From contig NC_068575.1 of assembly GCF_025698545.1 (NCBI RefSeq), forward strand, positions 58,475,980 to 58,539,979: 64,000 bases of DNA, read 5' to 3'. Below, piece after piece: positions 1 to 12,918 of this stretch (the stretch's first letter is position 1; each line of letters begins with the position of its first letter). Position numbers and translations under genes: made by a program. The DNA is from Gossypium raimondii. Taxonomy: Eukaryota > Streptophyta > Magnoliopsida > Malvales > Malvaceae. Under the pieces are notes generated by a model that saw nothing but the letters and a program-made list of their open reading frames with translations, made no database searches and was not told the DNA's origin.

Positions 1-541
1 ATGTGAATTGAACTTGAATTGGATTGATTCATGCTATCGTATAAATGAAATGATTATTTGACTGATGAATTGAATATGATAAATTGTAAATTGCCTATAA
101 TTGGAAATTAAATTGTTATTACATTATTCATTATACGAGTAGAATTAGATATAATTGACATGTTATAAGATATACCGAATACGGATTACTTTAGCTACAA
201 GCCCATGAGTGCTAGGAATATTTTTACTTCGATTAAACTGAGCGTTGGGCGCCAATTTCCAACTTTACCTCCCAACATTAAAAATTTATTGTTAAAAAGC
301 AATGCCATTAATGAATGTGATGTGATTGTACAACTTTTTTAAACTAAAGTCAAATTTCATTGCAAGGGAAAATGGTTTATTGTAGATTTATTGTAGATGG
401 TAGTACGACAACTTTTGCGGCATTTAATGAGTGGGATGCTGATTGGTTCAAATATTTTAAAGTTGTTAAATTAATGTCTTAGCCCCTGTATTTTGATAAA
501 TTTTGAGATTTTATCCATATATTTTGAATGTTAAAAATTAA

Positions 542-673
542 GGGTGAGTTTGGATGGACGGTGCGTTTATCTGCGATTAGTGTAAAAACAGTGGTCATTA
601 CGATATTATAGCGTGAGATAAAAAGTAAGCTAAACGCACCGCACAGCATCTAATCACTCATCCAAACCCACCC
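542..673. mobile_element. Tourist/PIF-Harbinger-like MITE, copy 1
   Basis: A 132-bp element with imperfect terminal inverted repeats: GGGTGAGTTTGGATG at the left end and CATCCAAACCCACCC at the right. It is flanked on both sides by TAA (539-541 and 674-676), the 3-bp target duplication typical of PIF/Harbinger MITEs. The interior matches, in reverse complement, the element at 39173-39322. It is non-coding. Confidence 0.75.
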
Positions 674-737
674 TAAGTCTTCCTACTTCTTCTATTTAAA
701 AATCTCATGACAGTAATTACAACCATAAGTTATTTTT

Positions 738-927
738 GATAAAATTTGTCGACTTTAAATTTTGATTAGATTATTCTCATATGATATGACATATGATTAA
801 TAAAAAATAAATATGATAAATTAATAAATTTTGATAAAATTTGTCAACTTTAAATTTTGATTAGATTACTTTCATATGATATGACATATGATTAATAAAA
901 TAAATATGATAAGTTAATAAATTTTAA
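738..927. repeat. 95-bp tandem duplication
   Basis: Two adjacent copies of an AT-rich unit begin at 738 and 833. Each contains the string CATATGATATGACATATGAT. A few mismatches separate them, so the duplication is older than those in the gene introns of this window. No coding content. Confidence 0.8.
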
Positions 928-2377
928 TAAAACTACCAATAATAATTTAAGTAGGCTTTTAAATTGAAAAAATAGAAAAATGATTTTTAAACTTTTAAAA
1001 TATACAAACTAAATCTCGAAATTTATAGAAGTAACAACATATTTTAACCTTTAAAATTTCTTTAAATTACTGAAAGCTCTTTGAATTTTAGATTTACATT
1101 ATTTTGGTTTATATGCATTTTGTTTTAGTGGAAATCAGAAGTATTTCAAATGAAGTGCTTCTAATTGAACTTTTGGAGACTAATTCTTTCTTTTGTTTTT
1201 ACCGAGGCTTATTATTTGTATTTTAGTAACGTTCCGACTTTATAAAATTAGATTTTTTTCTGACTTTTTATTTCGATGAAGTTAAAAATAATGGTGGTAA
1301 TGAAATTAGTTAGTATAGCGATTAGATTGAATAATATAACAACGAGATTAAAATTAATGATATGATTTGTGTTTAGATTCAGTTGTAATAGAGATAATGA
1401 GATAAAATATAAATGATTGGAAGACATTAGTAGAATGTATCGATAATATAATAAATAATTAGAAATATAGATATATTAAAATTTTAAAATTTTCATATAC
1501 TTATTTACATTTAGATAAATTATATATAATAATTAAATTGATTTATTTAGTAGTTTCATATTTTAAAGTTTTTTCTTTTCTTAAACTGTTTTTTTAAGTT
1601 TTAAAATGAAAAGAAAGGAGAAAGATATTTTAAGTAAGATAAATTAAATAGAAACAATTTGTATAAATATATATAAAAGGAAGCTTCTTTTTTTTGTTAA
1701 ATTTTAATTTTGATTTTTATTATGCTTAAATATAAGATTTAGTCTTCGTACTTTAATTTTTAATATAACTTGATGTTTATATTTTATAATATTATTAATT
1801 AGTTCTCGTTAATTTTTTAAAAAATTTATATGGTTATATATAATTTAAAATAAATTTTAAATTCAAAAATAAAAATATTAATGTTTTTGAGAAAAAATAA
1901 AATTTTGAAAAGAAGAATAGAGATTAAATTTTAAATATATATAATGTTTAGAGATTTAGAATTATGATTGTATGAACTAGACCGAGGATTGATTGAGATA
2001 ATGATGCGAGATACATGTATGAAGTAAGCTGATAGATTGAATAACCGATTGGGATTTACAATTTTTACTGGATGTAAAAGCATCGGTCAGTAACCAGATT
2101 TGGAAAGACCAGAATGGCAGGCTGGTGTTATCCATACACTTCCAAAATAAAGCTGCGTGCAGTTAAAATTCTTTTGCTTCCAATTTTTAGTTTTTCACCG
2201 CACTGTAGCAAAAAGTGCTCGGTTTCGAATGGAGGTGTTTAAGGCAGACTAGCGATGGAGTCCGTTGAGATATTGAGCATTGCCTTAGTCATCAGAACAG
2301 GGTTGGTAGCAGAGAATCAACCGAAAATCAGAATGGGTTTACTATCATCATCGATCCAGGCAGATGGAGTGAAGTGA

Positions 2378-2400
2378 CAGAGAGAGAGAGAGAGAGAGAG
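2378..2400. repeat. (GA)n microsatellite
   Basis: An uninterrupted AG dinucleotide run within a less AT-rich intergenic stretch. Confidence 0.9.
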
Positions 2401-3942
2401 CAAGAGGCTTCGTCCTCCTTCCTCTAGCCCGATGGAAGGCTCCTCGGCACTGGAGAGATCGGATTCAACGGAAAAACCAGGCTTTAGATCTCGGCAAAAA
2501 ACAATATATCAATAGAGAAGAGGATGAAAGCGGAAGAGAAGTCGGGATAAAAATGTATGGTGGTGAGTGACGCCAGGCAAGAGGCTGGACGGCCGCTCAC
2601 GTACCCAAACAACTCAGAACTTCATCGTCAAAAATCTCTATCACTACCAATTATTACCTATACAGTTGAAACAAATCAAAACTGTTTCCCATACCAATTT
2701 TAGCCGGATATTAAAAAATATGGATCAAAACATTAATCTTAAACAAATCTTGGCTATACATAATCCAATAATTCTCGGCTCCTTATGATTCACATAACTA
2801 ATACTCATTTTATGGTCAAAATAGTGGACCCAAAAAAGAAGGTATGAAGTTGGAACAAACAAAATCATAATAATCAAATTAAAAGAAAATATCAAATTGA
2901 GGGCCAAATGAATATTTAAGTCAATTTAAAAATTTATGGCAGTTAAAAAACATATATATTTAGTAGAATTAAGGTATTCTCCATTTTATTTTAAAATTCA
3001 TAAAATTTAATTTTTTCAAAGTTTATAATTATTTATTTTATTAATATTATCTCCCAACATATTCAAAATATGAAAAAAAAAGCAATAAGAATAGATGAAA
3101 ATTTTATGATAGAGGCACAAATTAAGAATAGATAGTACGAATTGAATATTAGACGAGATTTTTAATTATGACAACCCTAATCCAATTGGCGACCCGACTA
3201 CCTGAATATGGCAACCCAACTTGGAAATCCGAACAACTCGCCAGTTCACTAGGTAGCTAATCCACAATTTGCTGTTTCCCTGTTCATCGGTTGGTCAGTT
3301 CACCACTCTCCAGTTTTACCTCTCAGCTCATTGTTCCCCAGCTCACCTACTCGCGAGGAGGCCCCTTCAAAGGTACCTCTGGGATTTCATGTCAAACTTT
3401 GAGGGATAACATGTCGTTGTGCATGACACTTAGTTATTCCCTAGCATGTCCCATTAGAGAACCGAGGGAAACGATCAGAGAAAAAAGACTTCAAAAAATT
3501 CTAAATCAGTTGAAATTAAATTTAAATAGTAAATTTTACTTTGTTTCAAATTAATTATAAATACGCAAAATATTAATATAAAAATGTGTTAATACTTTAA
3601 ATTCTGAAACAATGGTAGATCAATCTAGGCCCAACTTAAGTTAAGACTCAAAACATTTTAAAGGATTGGGCCGTTGCATAAACCATTCACACCTATAATC
3701 CACAAATAAAAAATGTAGAGAGACTTACACATATTATCAGTTGAAATTTTGTGAGATATATTTAGTGTTATTATTTTGAGATTTCCTTTTCTATGAACAA
3801 TGTTTTTAACAAAATTGGACTTTTATTAAAATATTACATTTTTAATTAATTTTCAAAATAAAACAATTTTGAGATTATTTTTTCAATTATATGTTATTTT
3901 TAGAGTTTTTTTTTTACATTGATCTTATTATATCCGCTTTTT

Positions 3943-4081
3943 ATTGATACAATATCTATAACTATGTATATCCCCTTTCTAACATTTAAATAGGAGGATA
4001 ATACGTTGCAGTGCACTCAAACTCACATCCTCCTACACTGGCAATAATGCTAATGCCAATCAAACTAATACTCAATCGGCA
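3943..4081 (-). mobile_element. tRNA-derived SINE, copy A
   Basis: On the minus strand the element reads from GCCGATTGAGTATTAG (near 4080) through an A-box-like segment (TTAGTTTGATTGG) and a B-box-like segment (GAGTTTGAGTGC) to CCTCCTATTTAA and a degenerate tail. It matches the copies at 15582-15745 and 62877-63012. The box spacing and the shared arrangement indicate a tRNA-related SINE. This is the most diverged copy, and its ends are approximate. Confidence 0.6.
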
Positions 4082-4383
4082 AAAATAAAAAATCATATAT
4101 TTAAATGCTTTGATATCAATATATTGTAAGCCTATAATCCATTTACGTGTGGTGTCTAATTTTTGTACTATATAGTAATGGACATTTATAATCAGGACAT
4201 GATAATAATAAATATTCACTTAATCTAATATTATCAAATATATATTTAAATATTTGTTAATAAAATTTATATATTTATAAAAACAAATTATAAGAATAAA
4301 ATATTGTATAAAAATTTACAAAGTTTTCTTTACTTTTACATAAATTATTAATTAAATTTATAAAAGAAATATAAAACAATTTA

Positions 4384-4750
4384 GGATAAATCTCAAAATT
4401 ATACATGAACTTTGATTTAATGTGCAATTGTATATATGAATTTTAAATTGGTGCAATTATACACATGGAACTCTAATTGTGGTTCAAATGTATACTTGAA
4501 ACTTTAATTTTAATTTAATCATACACATTTAAAGAAATAAATACATCATTTTATTTTTATATTGGATAAATACAATTACTTATGAATATAATATATAAAC
4601 ATAAAATGATGCTATATCAATAATTGTGTTAATAATTTACAAGAATTGGATCAAATCAAAATTTTATTTATAAAATTGCACAAAATCAAAGTTCGTGTAT
4701 ACAATTGCACATTAAATTATAATTCATGTATAATTTTAGAATTTATCCTA
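4384..4750. mobile_element. Foldback MITE with long inverted arms
   Basis: The left arm starts AGGATAAATCTCAAAATTATACATG. The right end, in reverse complement, starts AGGATAAATTCTAAAATTATACATG, and both continue with a shared TTTAATGTGCAATTGTATA stretch. The arms run for well over 100 bp with scattered mismatches. Flanks AACAATTTA and AATAATTTA suggest a 9-bp target duplication of Mutator type with one mismatch. Non-coding. Confidence 0.6.
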
Positions 4751-5232
4751 ATAATTTAATTTACATTTTAATTAATACATACAATTAATTTGTGTATGGT
4801 GATAACTATTTGACTATATAATGCATTAATATAAATAATTATGTTTAATAAAATAGAATTAAAATCTTTTGAAGAACAACCTCTTTAAAACAAAATTTAA
4901 AATTAAATTATCATTTTTTAAATTAATTACATAAATAAATAACATATTTATAAATTCATAAATTCAAAATTATACAAAATATTTTTTAAAGAAACAATTA
5001 CACAAAATCTTAAATTGTATTTTTAGTAAGTAATGTGAAGTAAAAAAATTATAAATTAAGAAACATTATAACTTTCTCTATATATAACCTTAAAAACATA
5101 AAAATTATTAAAAATAATATAAAATTATTAGTAATAGATTAATATTTGAAAACAAAATCTTTTACTTTTCAATCATATTATTTTTGAAATGTCACGAATT
5201 CTATAATATTTTTAAGAAATAAGTATAATATA

Positions 5233-5238
<6 letters not shown>

Positions 5239-5268
<30 letters not shown>
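5239..5268. repeat. (TA)n microsatellite
   Basis: A pure TA dinucleotide run about 360 bp upstream of the glucosidase II start codon. Confidence 0.9.
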
Positions 5269-5274
<6 letters not shown>

Positions 5275-5627
5275 GTTAATGTCTAATTTTTCAAATTACT
5301 AAATATTAGTCTCATCCATATTTTGTAGGTCTCTTAAGAGAATAAACTGTAAATTTTAAACTGCTTTATACTCAAAGACGAAGATGAAATGCTACATCAT
5401 TGTTTTATTTTTATACTGTATTTTCATAATTAATTTTCAATAAATATTTGTACTAACTGAATTAATAAAAAAAGTTAGACTGATGAAAATCGAAAATGTT
5501 GTAGCTCAATATACTAAAATGAAAAGGTTTAATCCTAAATGAAAGCATTCAATTTAACCTAATATTTGAAGTGTTATCTCCGACGTTATACATAAGTGTC
5601 ACTCATCCATCCCATGACATTTTTCCC

Positions 5628-8600
5628 ATGAAAATGAAGCAGGTTGCCTTCCTTTTCCTCATTTTTCTCGCTTCCCAAACAGTCCATTCCTGGAAAAAAG
5701 ACGAGTTCCGAGCCTGCGACCAGACCCCCTTCTGCAAGCGAGCTCGATTTCGCAAACCCGGCGCCTGCACTCTAATCGCCCACGATGTCTCCATCTCCGA
5801 TGGTGATCTCACTGCCAAGCTCATTCCTAAAGCTCCACACGACCAAGACCAAGATCAGATCAAGCCGTTGACTCTCTCTGTTTCAGTCTACCAGGATGGG
5901 ATCATGCGGCTCAAGATCGACGAAGATCCCTCGTTGGACCCACCCAAGAAACGGTTCCAAGTCGCCGATGTGGTTGTTTCTGAATTCGAGACCAAAAAAC
6001 TCTGGTTGCAGAGTGCTTCCGCGGAGAAAATCAACGGCGATGATGGGGGTTTATCTTCCGTGGTGTACTTATCTGACGGATACGAGGCGGTTCTTAGGCA
6101 CGATCCTTTTGAGGTTTACGTCAGGGAGAAGGCAGGTAACCGACGTGTAGTTTCATTGAATTCACATGGGTTATTTGATTTTGAACAATTGAGAGTGAAG
6201 AAAGAGGATGAGGATTGGGAGGAAAGGTTTAGAGGGCACACTGATACTAGGCCTTATGGTCCACAGTCCATTAGTTTCGATGTTTCCTTTTATGGGTCTG
6301 ATTTTGTGTATGGAATACCGGAACATGCCTCTAGTTTTGCACTTAAACCCACTAGGGGACCTGGAGTTGAGGAATCTGAGCCATTTAGATTGTTTAACTT
6401 GGATGTTTTTGAGTATCTTCACGAATCGCCTTTTGGGATATATGGTTCTATCCCCTTCATGGTATCGCATGGGAAATCTGGACAAAGTTCTGGATTTTTC
6501 TGGTTGAATGCTGCGGAGATGCAGATTGATGTATTGGCAAAGGGTTGGGATGCTGAAGGTGGAATTCTGATGCCCACAGAGCAGAGTCGGATAGATACGT
6601 TTTGGATGAGTGAGGCAGGGATTGTAGATACGTTCTTTTTTGTTGGACCAGGACCAAAGGATGTTGTCAAGCAGTACGTGAGTGTAACAGGTCTGCCAGC
6701 AATGCCACAGCTGTTCTCCACGGGGTATCATCAGTGTCGCTGGAATTACCGGGATGAAGAGGATGTAGAGAATGTGGACTCCAAGTTTGATGAGCATGAT
6801 ATTCCATATGATGTTTTGTGGCTTGATATTGAGCATACTGATGGAAAGAGGTATTTCACATGGGATAAGATGCTATTCCCACATCCAGAAGAGATGCAAA
6901 GGAAATTGGCTGCCAAAGGTAGGCATATGGTGACAATTGTGGATCCACATATTAAGAGGGATGAGTCATTTCACTTGCACAAGGATGCTTCCCAGAGGGG
7001 GTATTATGTAAAGGATGCAACTGGCAAGGATTATGATGGGTGGTGCTGGCCAGGCTCCTCCTCCTACCCAGATATGTTAAATCCCGAGATTAGGTCATGG
7101 TGGGCTGAGAAGTTCTCCTATGATAATTATGTCGGTTCAACTCCTTCATTGTACATTTGGAATGACATGAACGAGCCTTCTGTGTTTAATGGACCTGAGG
7201 TATGCCACTTTTGTTAATCCTATTACCTATTCATGATGTTGTCCTTTTGTTATCTTCTTATCCCATTTTGCATTATTCTAATGCTTATTCTTCTAAGCTA
7301 TTATACAATTATATGCTCTAGCGTATTGCTGTCCCACCTATATCAATCAAGAAAAGATAAGAGGGAGAAGAGGAGAATGGATGTAGTTATGATTCAAGGG
7401 AAAAATATAGAGATTGCATAAGAAGTAATGGAGAGAAGAGCAAGAGATGAGATGAACACTTAATTAGAAGGTTCTCTTTTATTCAAGTAATAAATAAAAT
7501 TACACCTTTCTAAGTTGGTATTTTATTGGATTTTCTTATATGATGATCTAAAATTGTATTGTACATAGTTGTGACAAAATTCAGCTCACACTGTTCACTT
7601 AATTAATTATGAAGGAACTTAACTGCACAATCTGTCAGCAAATGTTTCTGTATTCAGGATAGTTCATACAATAAATATCCAAAAGTGGGCAATCATTGGT
7701 CTGCTAATAAACTCTATGCTACTTAAGTTGGATTGAACTTAATTAACCATTATATATGCCCTTAGACTGAATACAAGTGGACATAGCCACTTAATTAGTT
7801 GTGACAAAATTCAGCTCACACTGTTCACTTAATTAATTATGAAGGAACTTAACTGCACAATTTGTCAGCAAATGTTTCTGTATTCAGGATAGTTCATACA
7901 ATAAATATCCAAAAGTGGGCAATCATTGGTCTGCTAATAAACTCTATGCTACTTAAGTTGGATTGAACTTAATTAACCATTATATATGCCCTTAGACTGA
8001 ATACAAGTGGACATAGCCACTTAATTAGTTGTGACAAAATTCAGCTCACACTGTTCACTTAATTAATTATGAAGGAACTTAACTGCACAATTTGTCAGCA
8101 AATGTTTCTGTATTCAGGATAGTTCATACAATAAATATCCAAAAGTGGGCAATCATTGGTCTGCTAATAAACTCTATGCTACTTAAGTTGGATTGAACTT
8201 AATTAACCATTATATATGCCCTTAGACTGAATACAAGTGGACATAGCCACTCAGGTTCGCGCTTTTTATAGGTGGTTGTGGTTAAAATAGTAATGAACTG
8301 GTTGTACTTATTTCTTTACCTAAGATGCCTTCTTGCTTTTATTTAGTGCTATGTTACTTGGACTCTTTGTTTTTCTTGAAGTACCTGCATCTGATGCATG
8401 GATATGAGGATATGACCTTAAAGGCTTCTCCTAACACACGGAAAAACTTGAAAAAATCTAATCATACCCGTGCCTGATGCATATCCGTATCTGGCACACT
8501 CAAGTCTGACATAGATTTAGTGCATTAGACAGAAAAGGAAAAGAGACCTTCCCCTATGGAAAGCAGAGAAGAACATAGTTACAACCTTTTATCGGAGGAA

Positions 8601-11600
8601 ACTTGTTAATCATAAAGAATGCAGATTCTCAGATCTTTGGTTCTTGTTGTGGTTATTGGGAGTATTTTGTTGTATATCCATAATATGCACTTTTCATGCA
8701 GCATGGCCATTGGCCTTTTTATCAGGCTATTTTGTTTTAACCTGTTGTTTGGCATGATATATTTATTTACTTGTTTGCATATATAAACTAGATTAAAGTA
8801 ATAATAAGTGGGCATACTCTCTGTAGATAAATGTACTTAACATGGTACCCAGGTTTTCTAACAAATATTATCTGATTTAGCCTGATAAAAAGGAAAAGAG
8901 ACCTTCCCCTATGGAAAGCAGAGAAGAACATAGTTACAACCTTTTATCGGAGGAAACTTGTTAATCATAAAGAATGCAGATTCTCAGATCTTTGGTTCTT
9001 GTTGTGGTTATTGGGAGTATTTTGTTGTATATCCATAATATGCACTTTTCATGCAGCATGGCCATTGGCCTTTTTATCAGGCTATTTTGTTTTAACCTGT
9101 TGTTTGGCATGATATATTTATTTACTTGTTTGCATATATAAACTAGATTAAAGTAATAATAAGTGGGCATACTCTCTGTAGATAAATGTACTTAACATGG
9201 TACCCAGGTTTTCTAACAAATATTATCTGATTTAGCCATGATAGTGCTTTAAGTTGGGTGTTTAAGTTTATGGATGTTAGCATGCATGGATGTTATGCAG
9301 ACACAATTAGTTTGTCCTTATGTTTTGCGTTTCTCTATAATCTTGGTTATAATGTTTTCAATGAAATGGATAAGAATGTAAAGCTTTTATTTGTTTATCT
9401 ATTTTTTTGTGCTACAATTTTTGTTGTTTAGATAAGTAATGGTTGGCTAGTGATGATAGAAGTTCTTTATTTTCTAAATTAAGCATGAAAAATGTTTTCC
9501 TCTATTTGTCCAATGTTTGGAATGTAAAAGCATGTTTATAATCATGCTAGATTTGTTATTAATTAACTTCAAAACCGCTTTTCCATGAAGATGGAGGTGA
9601 AGTTATTTCTGAGTATTGTTTATCTACGGTGGCTGCACTTCGAAAACCATGGAAACTCTGTAGAATTTTTTTTTGCAAAAAAGCAGTCATACCTTGTTCT
9701 TATATATGGATGTGTGTGTGAACTCGTAAAAATTGCATATTAGCAGGCAAAATAGCACAAATGACTAAACTTTTGCTGTGGTTAGGTGACAATGCCCAGA
9801 GATGCTTTACATCTTGGTGGAGTGGAACATCGGGAGTTACATAATGCCTATGGATATTACTTCCACATGGCAACAGCTGAAGGCCTTCTAAAGCGTGGAG
9901 ATGGTAAGGACAGACCTTTTGTCTTGTCCAGAGCATTCTTTGCTGGAAGTCAAAGGTATGGAGCAGTCTGGACTGGTGATAATTCGGCGGATTGGGATCA
10001 TCTCAGGGTTTCAGTCCCAATGGTTTTGACGCTTGGTCTTACTGGAATGACATTCTCTGGTATGCATGCCATTTAAATGAAAAAAGTTAAAAACTTTTGC
10101 ACCTTCTCCCTTTTGATGTTAGATAAACTTTCACAGGGGCTGATGTTGGTGGATTTTTTGGCAATCCTGAGCCTGAGTTATTAGTGCGTTGGTATCAACT
10201 TGGTGCTTATTATCCTTTCTTTAGAGGTCATGCTCATCATGACACAAAAAGACGAGAGCCTTGGTTGTTTGGGTATGATATTTTTAACATCCATGTTAAT
10301 TCTACTCTCTTCATCTTGATGTATTAACATTCACTTTTCATATTTATATAAAATGTCACTAACATGCAAAACTACAACTGCATATTGAGCTCATTTCTTC
10401 ACCAAAGTTGCAGTAATCTCACTTAGGAACATTCCGCTGTTCTCATTTTCTTCCGCATCTCATTCTGGACATTTTAATGAGTTCCTGAATTGTTTTTATT
10501 CAACTTTACTTTTTCACTGTTGGTATGCCTGTCGTTTGAGTCTCCACTGAGAGCATGTGAATTGAATTCTGATCAGCAGCACTACATTGTATTTTGGGGG
10601 TATTGATCATTCTGAGCCTCCGTGATTTATGCAACTGCTTTCATTTGTGTTTAAGATTTTCTTGGAGTAAGTGATCTGGTTGATCCCTGAAAAAACCCTT
10701 TTAGTAGAAACGGTTTGACTGAAAGTAGTTTTCTGATCTGTTTTGCTTAATGTTATTGAAGTTCAAAATTCTAGTTCTCACACTGATTTATGATGGCTCA
10801 TTTCCTCAATAAGTAACTTCATTTTACTTATATGAATTTCAAGTTTATTTTCTTTCAAGTTTCAATTCTATGTTTTGGCTGGAAACTACAAAATAGTTTG
10901 GATTGTTGAGACATGCATAATTTGAGTCAAAGGTTCTTTGAGGGTGGCTACTTTATCTATATGAAGAGGACATGAACAAAGTGAATTTTGGTCAAGGATT
11001 TGACATAGCTGGATGTTTGTTTTTTTTTTTTTTTTGTAATAAAAGATATGGCCATGGATTTGAATAGAAAAATGTTATTTATGAAGGAAAGGTTTCCATG
11101 CCGAGCCTCAACTGCTCAATGACTGATTGCAAATCCAGTATTTGTAGCTACTAGTAACTCGAGTTTGCTTTTATGGCATTGCTTCAATGAATTTACTTGA
11201 TTTATTCTGAGGTTATGCAATGACTTGCACTATAAAAGCCCATATGGAGCCATTGTCAAAAATTATTATGAGGTTCCCATCCTAAAACCGCTTGGTATAG
11301 GTGGAAAGTCCCCTTTATTTAAGGACTTGTGATAACCCACTTTTAGTTGATATGGTATTTGTTCTCTCATCACTACTCTCAGTCCCCCCACACATCTAGG
11401 GGCAATAAATTATCATGTGGCATGTACTTTAACATATAGGTGGGTTTATTTTAGCACCACATCAATAAGCCTAGCTATCATTCCCTTAGTGCATCACGAA
11501 GGTTTAAAATGTGTTAGTATTTAGATTTAATTGCTCGACTGCGACTGAATTTTTGGTTTTCTGTTGCTAATCAGGACTATTTTTTCTTCCTCCTGTGAAG

Positions 11601-12918
11601 TTGTGGTTGTACTAATTAAAATGTATTTTGGTGTGATGTAATCATGGAAATGTTTATGAAATAAAAAAGTTTGATATTGTTATCATACAATATCTCTACA
11701 TTTATTATGTATTTACTTTTCCGATCTGCTATGTAACGAGGTTCATGTTATTTCAGCGAACGAAATACCGCACTTATGAGAGATGCCATACGAATTCGTT
11801 ACACCTTGCTTCCATACTTCTACACATTATTCAGAGAAGCAAATGTTAGTGGTGTTCCTGTTGTACGGCCATTATGGATGGAGTTCCCATCTGATGAAGC
11901 AGCTTTCAGCAATGATGAAGCCTTCATGGTTGGGAACAGTCTTTTAGTACAAGGGATCTATACTGCGGTACTGCTCGTAACTGGACCTCTACTGTTTCTT
12001 ATTTTCTCTGTTGCTTTTCTTATCTTCTTAGCCCTTAAATAATTGGAGTCTCATATATTTTCTTTTATATAGAGGGCTAAACATGTATCAGTATATTTGC
12101 CTGGGAAGGAATCGTGGTACGACCTTAGAACAGGAACTGCATATAAGGGAGGAAAGGTCCATAAACTTGAAGTTTCAGAAGAGAGCATTCCTGCTTTCCA
12201 AAGAGCTGGCACAATAGTGCCAAGAAAAGACCGGTTACGTAGAAGCTCCACGCAAATGGTGCATGATCCTTACACACTGGTATGTGATGATGCCAATTGG
12301 CCCCTTTAATATTCTCTAATATATCTTACTATACTTGGTGTAAAATAGTACCAGATAATTCTTGCAATATGTATTTTCTAGTGGCTGTTTGATGGTTCAA
12401 TATTGACATGGTTTATGTCTAGCCCCTAAGGCACAGAACAAATCAACTAAAGCACACGAGCACAACTTCTGGTTAGGTGCCTTTGATTAGGCACTTGATT
12501 GTGTTTTTGGTAGGCAAAAGGTTATAGAAAGCATGCTTGACTTGAAGTCTCTTGGCGTGTTTAGGTAATAGCTCTGAACAGTTCCCAAGCAGCTGAAGGT
12601 GAACTCTATGTTGATGATGGAAAAAGCTATGACTTCAAACATGGGGCATACATCCATCGCCGCTTTGTGTTCTCGAATGGGCATCTAACATCCTCTCCCG
12701 TTGGCAACTCTAGGTTTTCGTCTGACTGCATTATCGAGCGGGTTATTCTTCTTGGATTTACCCCTGGGGCTAAAACCGCTCTTGTCGAACCAGGAAATCA
12801 GAAGGCTGAAATCGAACTTGGTCCACTTCGGTTCGGGGGACAACATGCTGCTGTTGCTGTAACCATCCGGAAGCCTGGTGTGAGGGTGGCTGAAGATTGG
12901 AAGATAAAAATTTTGTAG
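5628..12918 (+). CDS. PSL5: Glucosidase II alpha subunit (GH31), 6 exons
   Basis: Catalytic subunit of ER glucosidase II, which trims glucose from N-linked glycans in glycoprotein quality control. Exons: 5628-7199, 9786-10059, 10137-10272, 11757-11967, 12073-12279, 12565-12918, all GT-AG, giving 917 residues, close to the Arabidopsis PSL5/RSW3 length as I recall it. I chose the ATG at 5628 because a hydrophobic signal peptide ([21 protein letters not shown]) follows directly; an in-frame ATG at 5571 would put a polar leader before it. The GH31 nucleophile motif WNDMNEP places the catalytic Asp at residue 513; the acid/base Asp in WTGDNSADW is residue 589. The C-terminal part matches the family to the end. 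Intron 1 (2.6 kb) carries two tandem repeat arrays and a hAT-like MITE. Identity is clear; the gene symbol is by homology. Confidence 0.95.
7571..8250. repeat. 230-bp tandem triplication in glucosidase II intron 1
   Basis: Three consecutive copies of a 230-bp unit begin with GTGACAAAATTCAGCTCACA at 7571, 7801 and 8031. They are nearly identical (for example ATCTGTCAGC versus ATTTGTCAGC). The third ends near 8250, about 10 bp short of a full unit. The near identity implies a recent origin, or an assembly effect. No gene content; it lies wholly inside the intron. Confidence 0.95.
8349..8514. mobile_element. hAT-like MITE, copy 1
   Basis: A 166-bp element with imperfect inverted ends (CTATGTTACTTGGACTC, and CTATGTCAGACTTGAGTG in reverse complement). 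It has a perfect 8-bp target duplication ATTTAGTG (8341-8348 and 8515-8522), as expected for hAT-type insertion. The interior is related to the element at 35383-35537. It sits in intron 1 of the glucosidase II gene. Confidence 0.75.
8533..9237. repeat. 355-bp tandem duplication in glucosidase II intron 1
   Basis: Two copies of a 355-bp unit start at 8533 and 8888, each opening with AAAAGGAAAAGAGACC. They appear identical across about 350 bp, including an identical 69-codon antisense open frame in each, which I treat as chance. The duplication lies only about 280 bp after the 230-bp triplication. Confidence 0.95.

Larger units (their letters stand above)
1..5570. other. AT-rich intergenic region, no gene recognised
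   Basis: No open reading frame here resembles a protein I know. The region holds a Tourist-like MITE (542-673), a 95-bp tandem duplication (738-927), a GA microsatellite (2378-2400), a SINE (about 3943-4081), a foldback element (4384-4750) and a TA microsatellite (about 5239-5268). The stretch 2130-2650 is less AT-rich than its surroundings and could be a decayed gene end or repeat, but I cannot assign it. The block 3180-3560 contains an 87-codon open frame that I do not recognise and regard as non-genic. Confidence 0.6.

Noticed and set aside
2130-2790. Less AT-rich stretch with a 73-codon open frame as a gene
   Set aside because: No splice-consistent model or recognisable motif was found; the GA repeat and several stops argue for non-coding DNA.
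3291-3554. An 87-codon plus-strand open frame
   Set aside because: No recognisable domain, no promoter or splicing context, and it lies among repeat DNA.
6171-6836. A 221-codon open frame on the minus strand
   Set aside because: It is antisense to exon 1 of the glucosidase II gene, whose sense frame is strongly conserved.
7571-8250. Regularly spaced direct repeats as a possible CRISPR-like array
   Set aside because: The units are 230 bp, contiguous, without unique spacers, and lie in a plant intron; this is a plain tandem triplication.
8606-9170. Two identical 69-codon minus-strand open frames (8606-8815 and 8961-9170)
   Set aside because: They are copies of one chance frame within the 355-bp tandem duplication of an intron and have no protein-like features.
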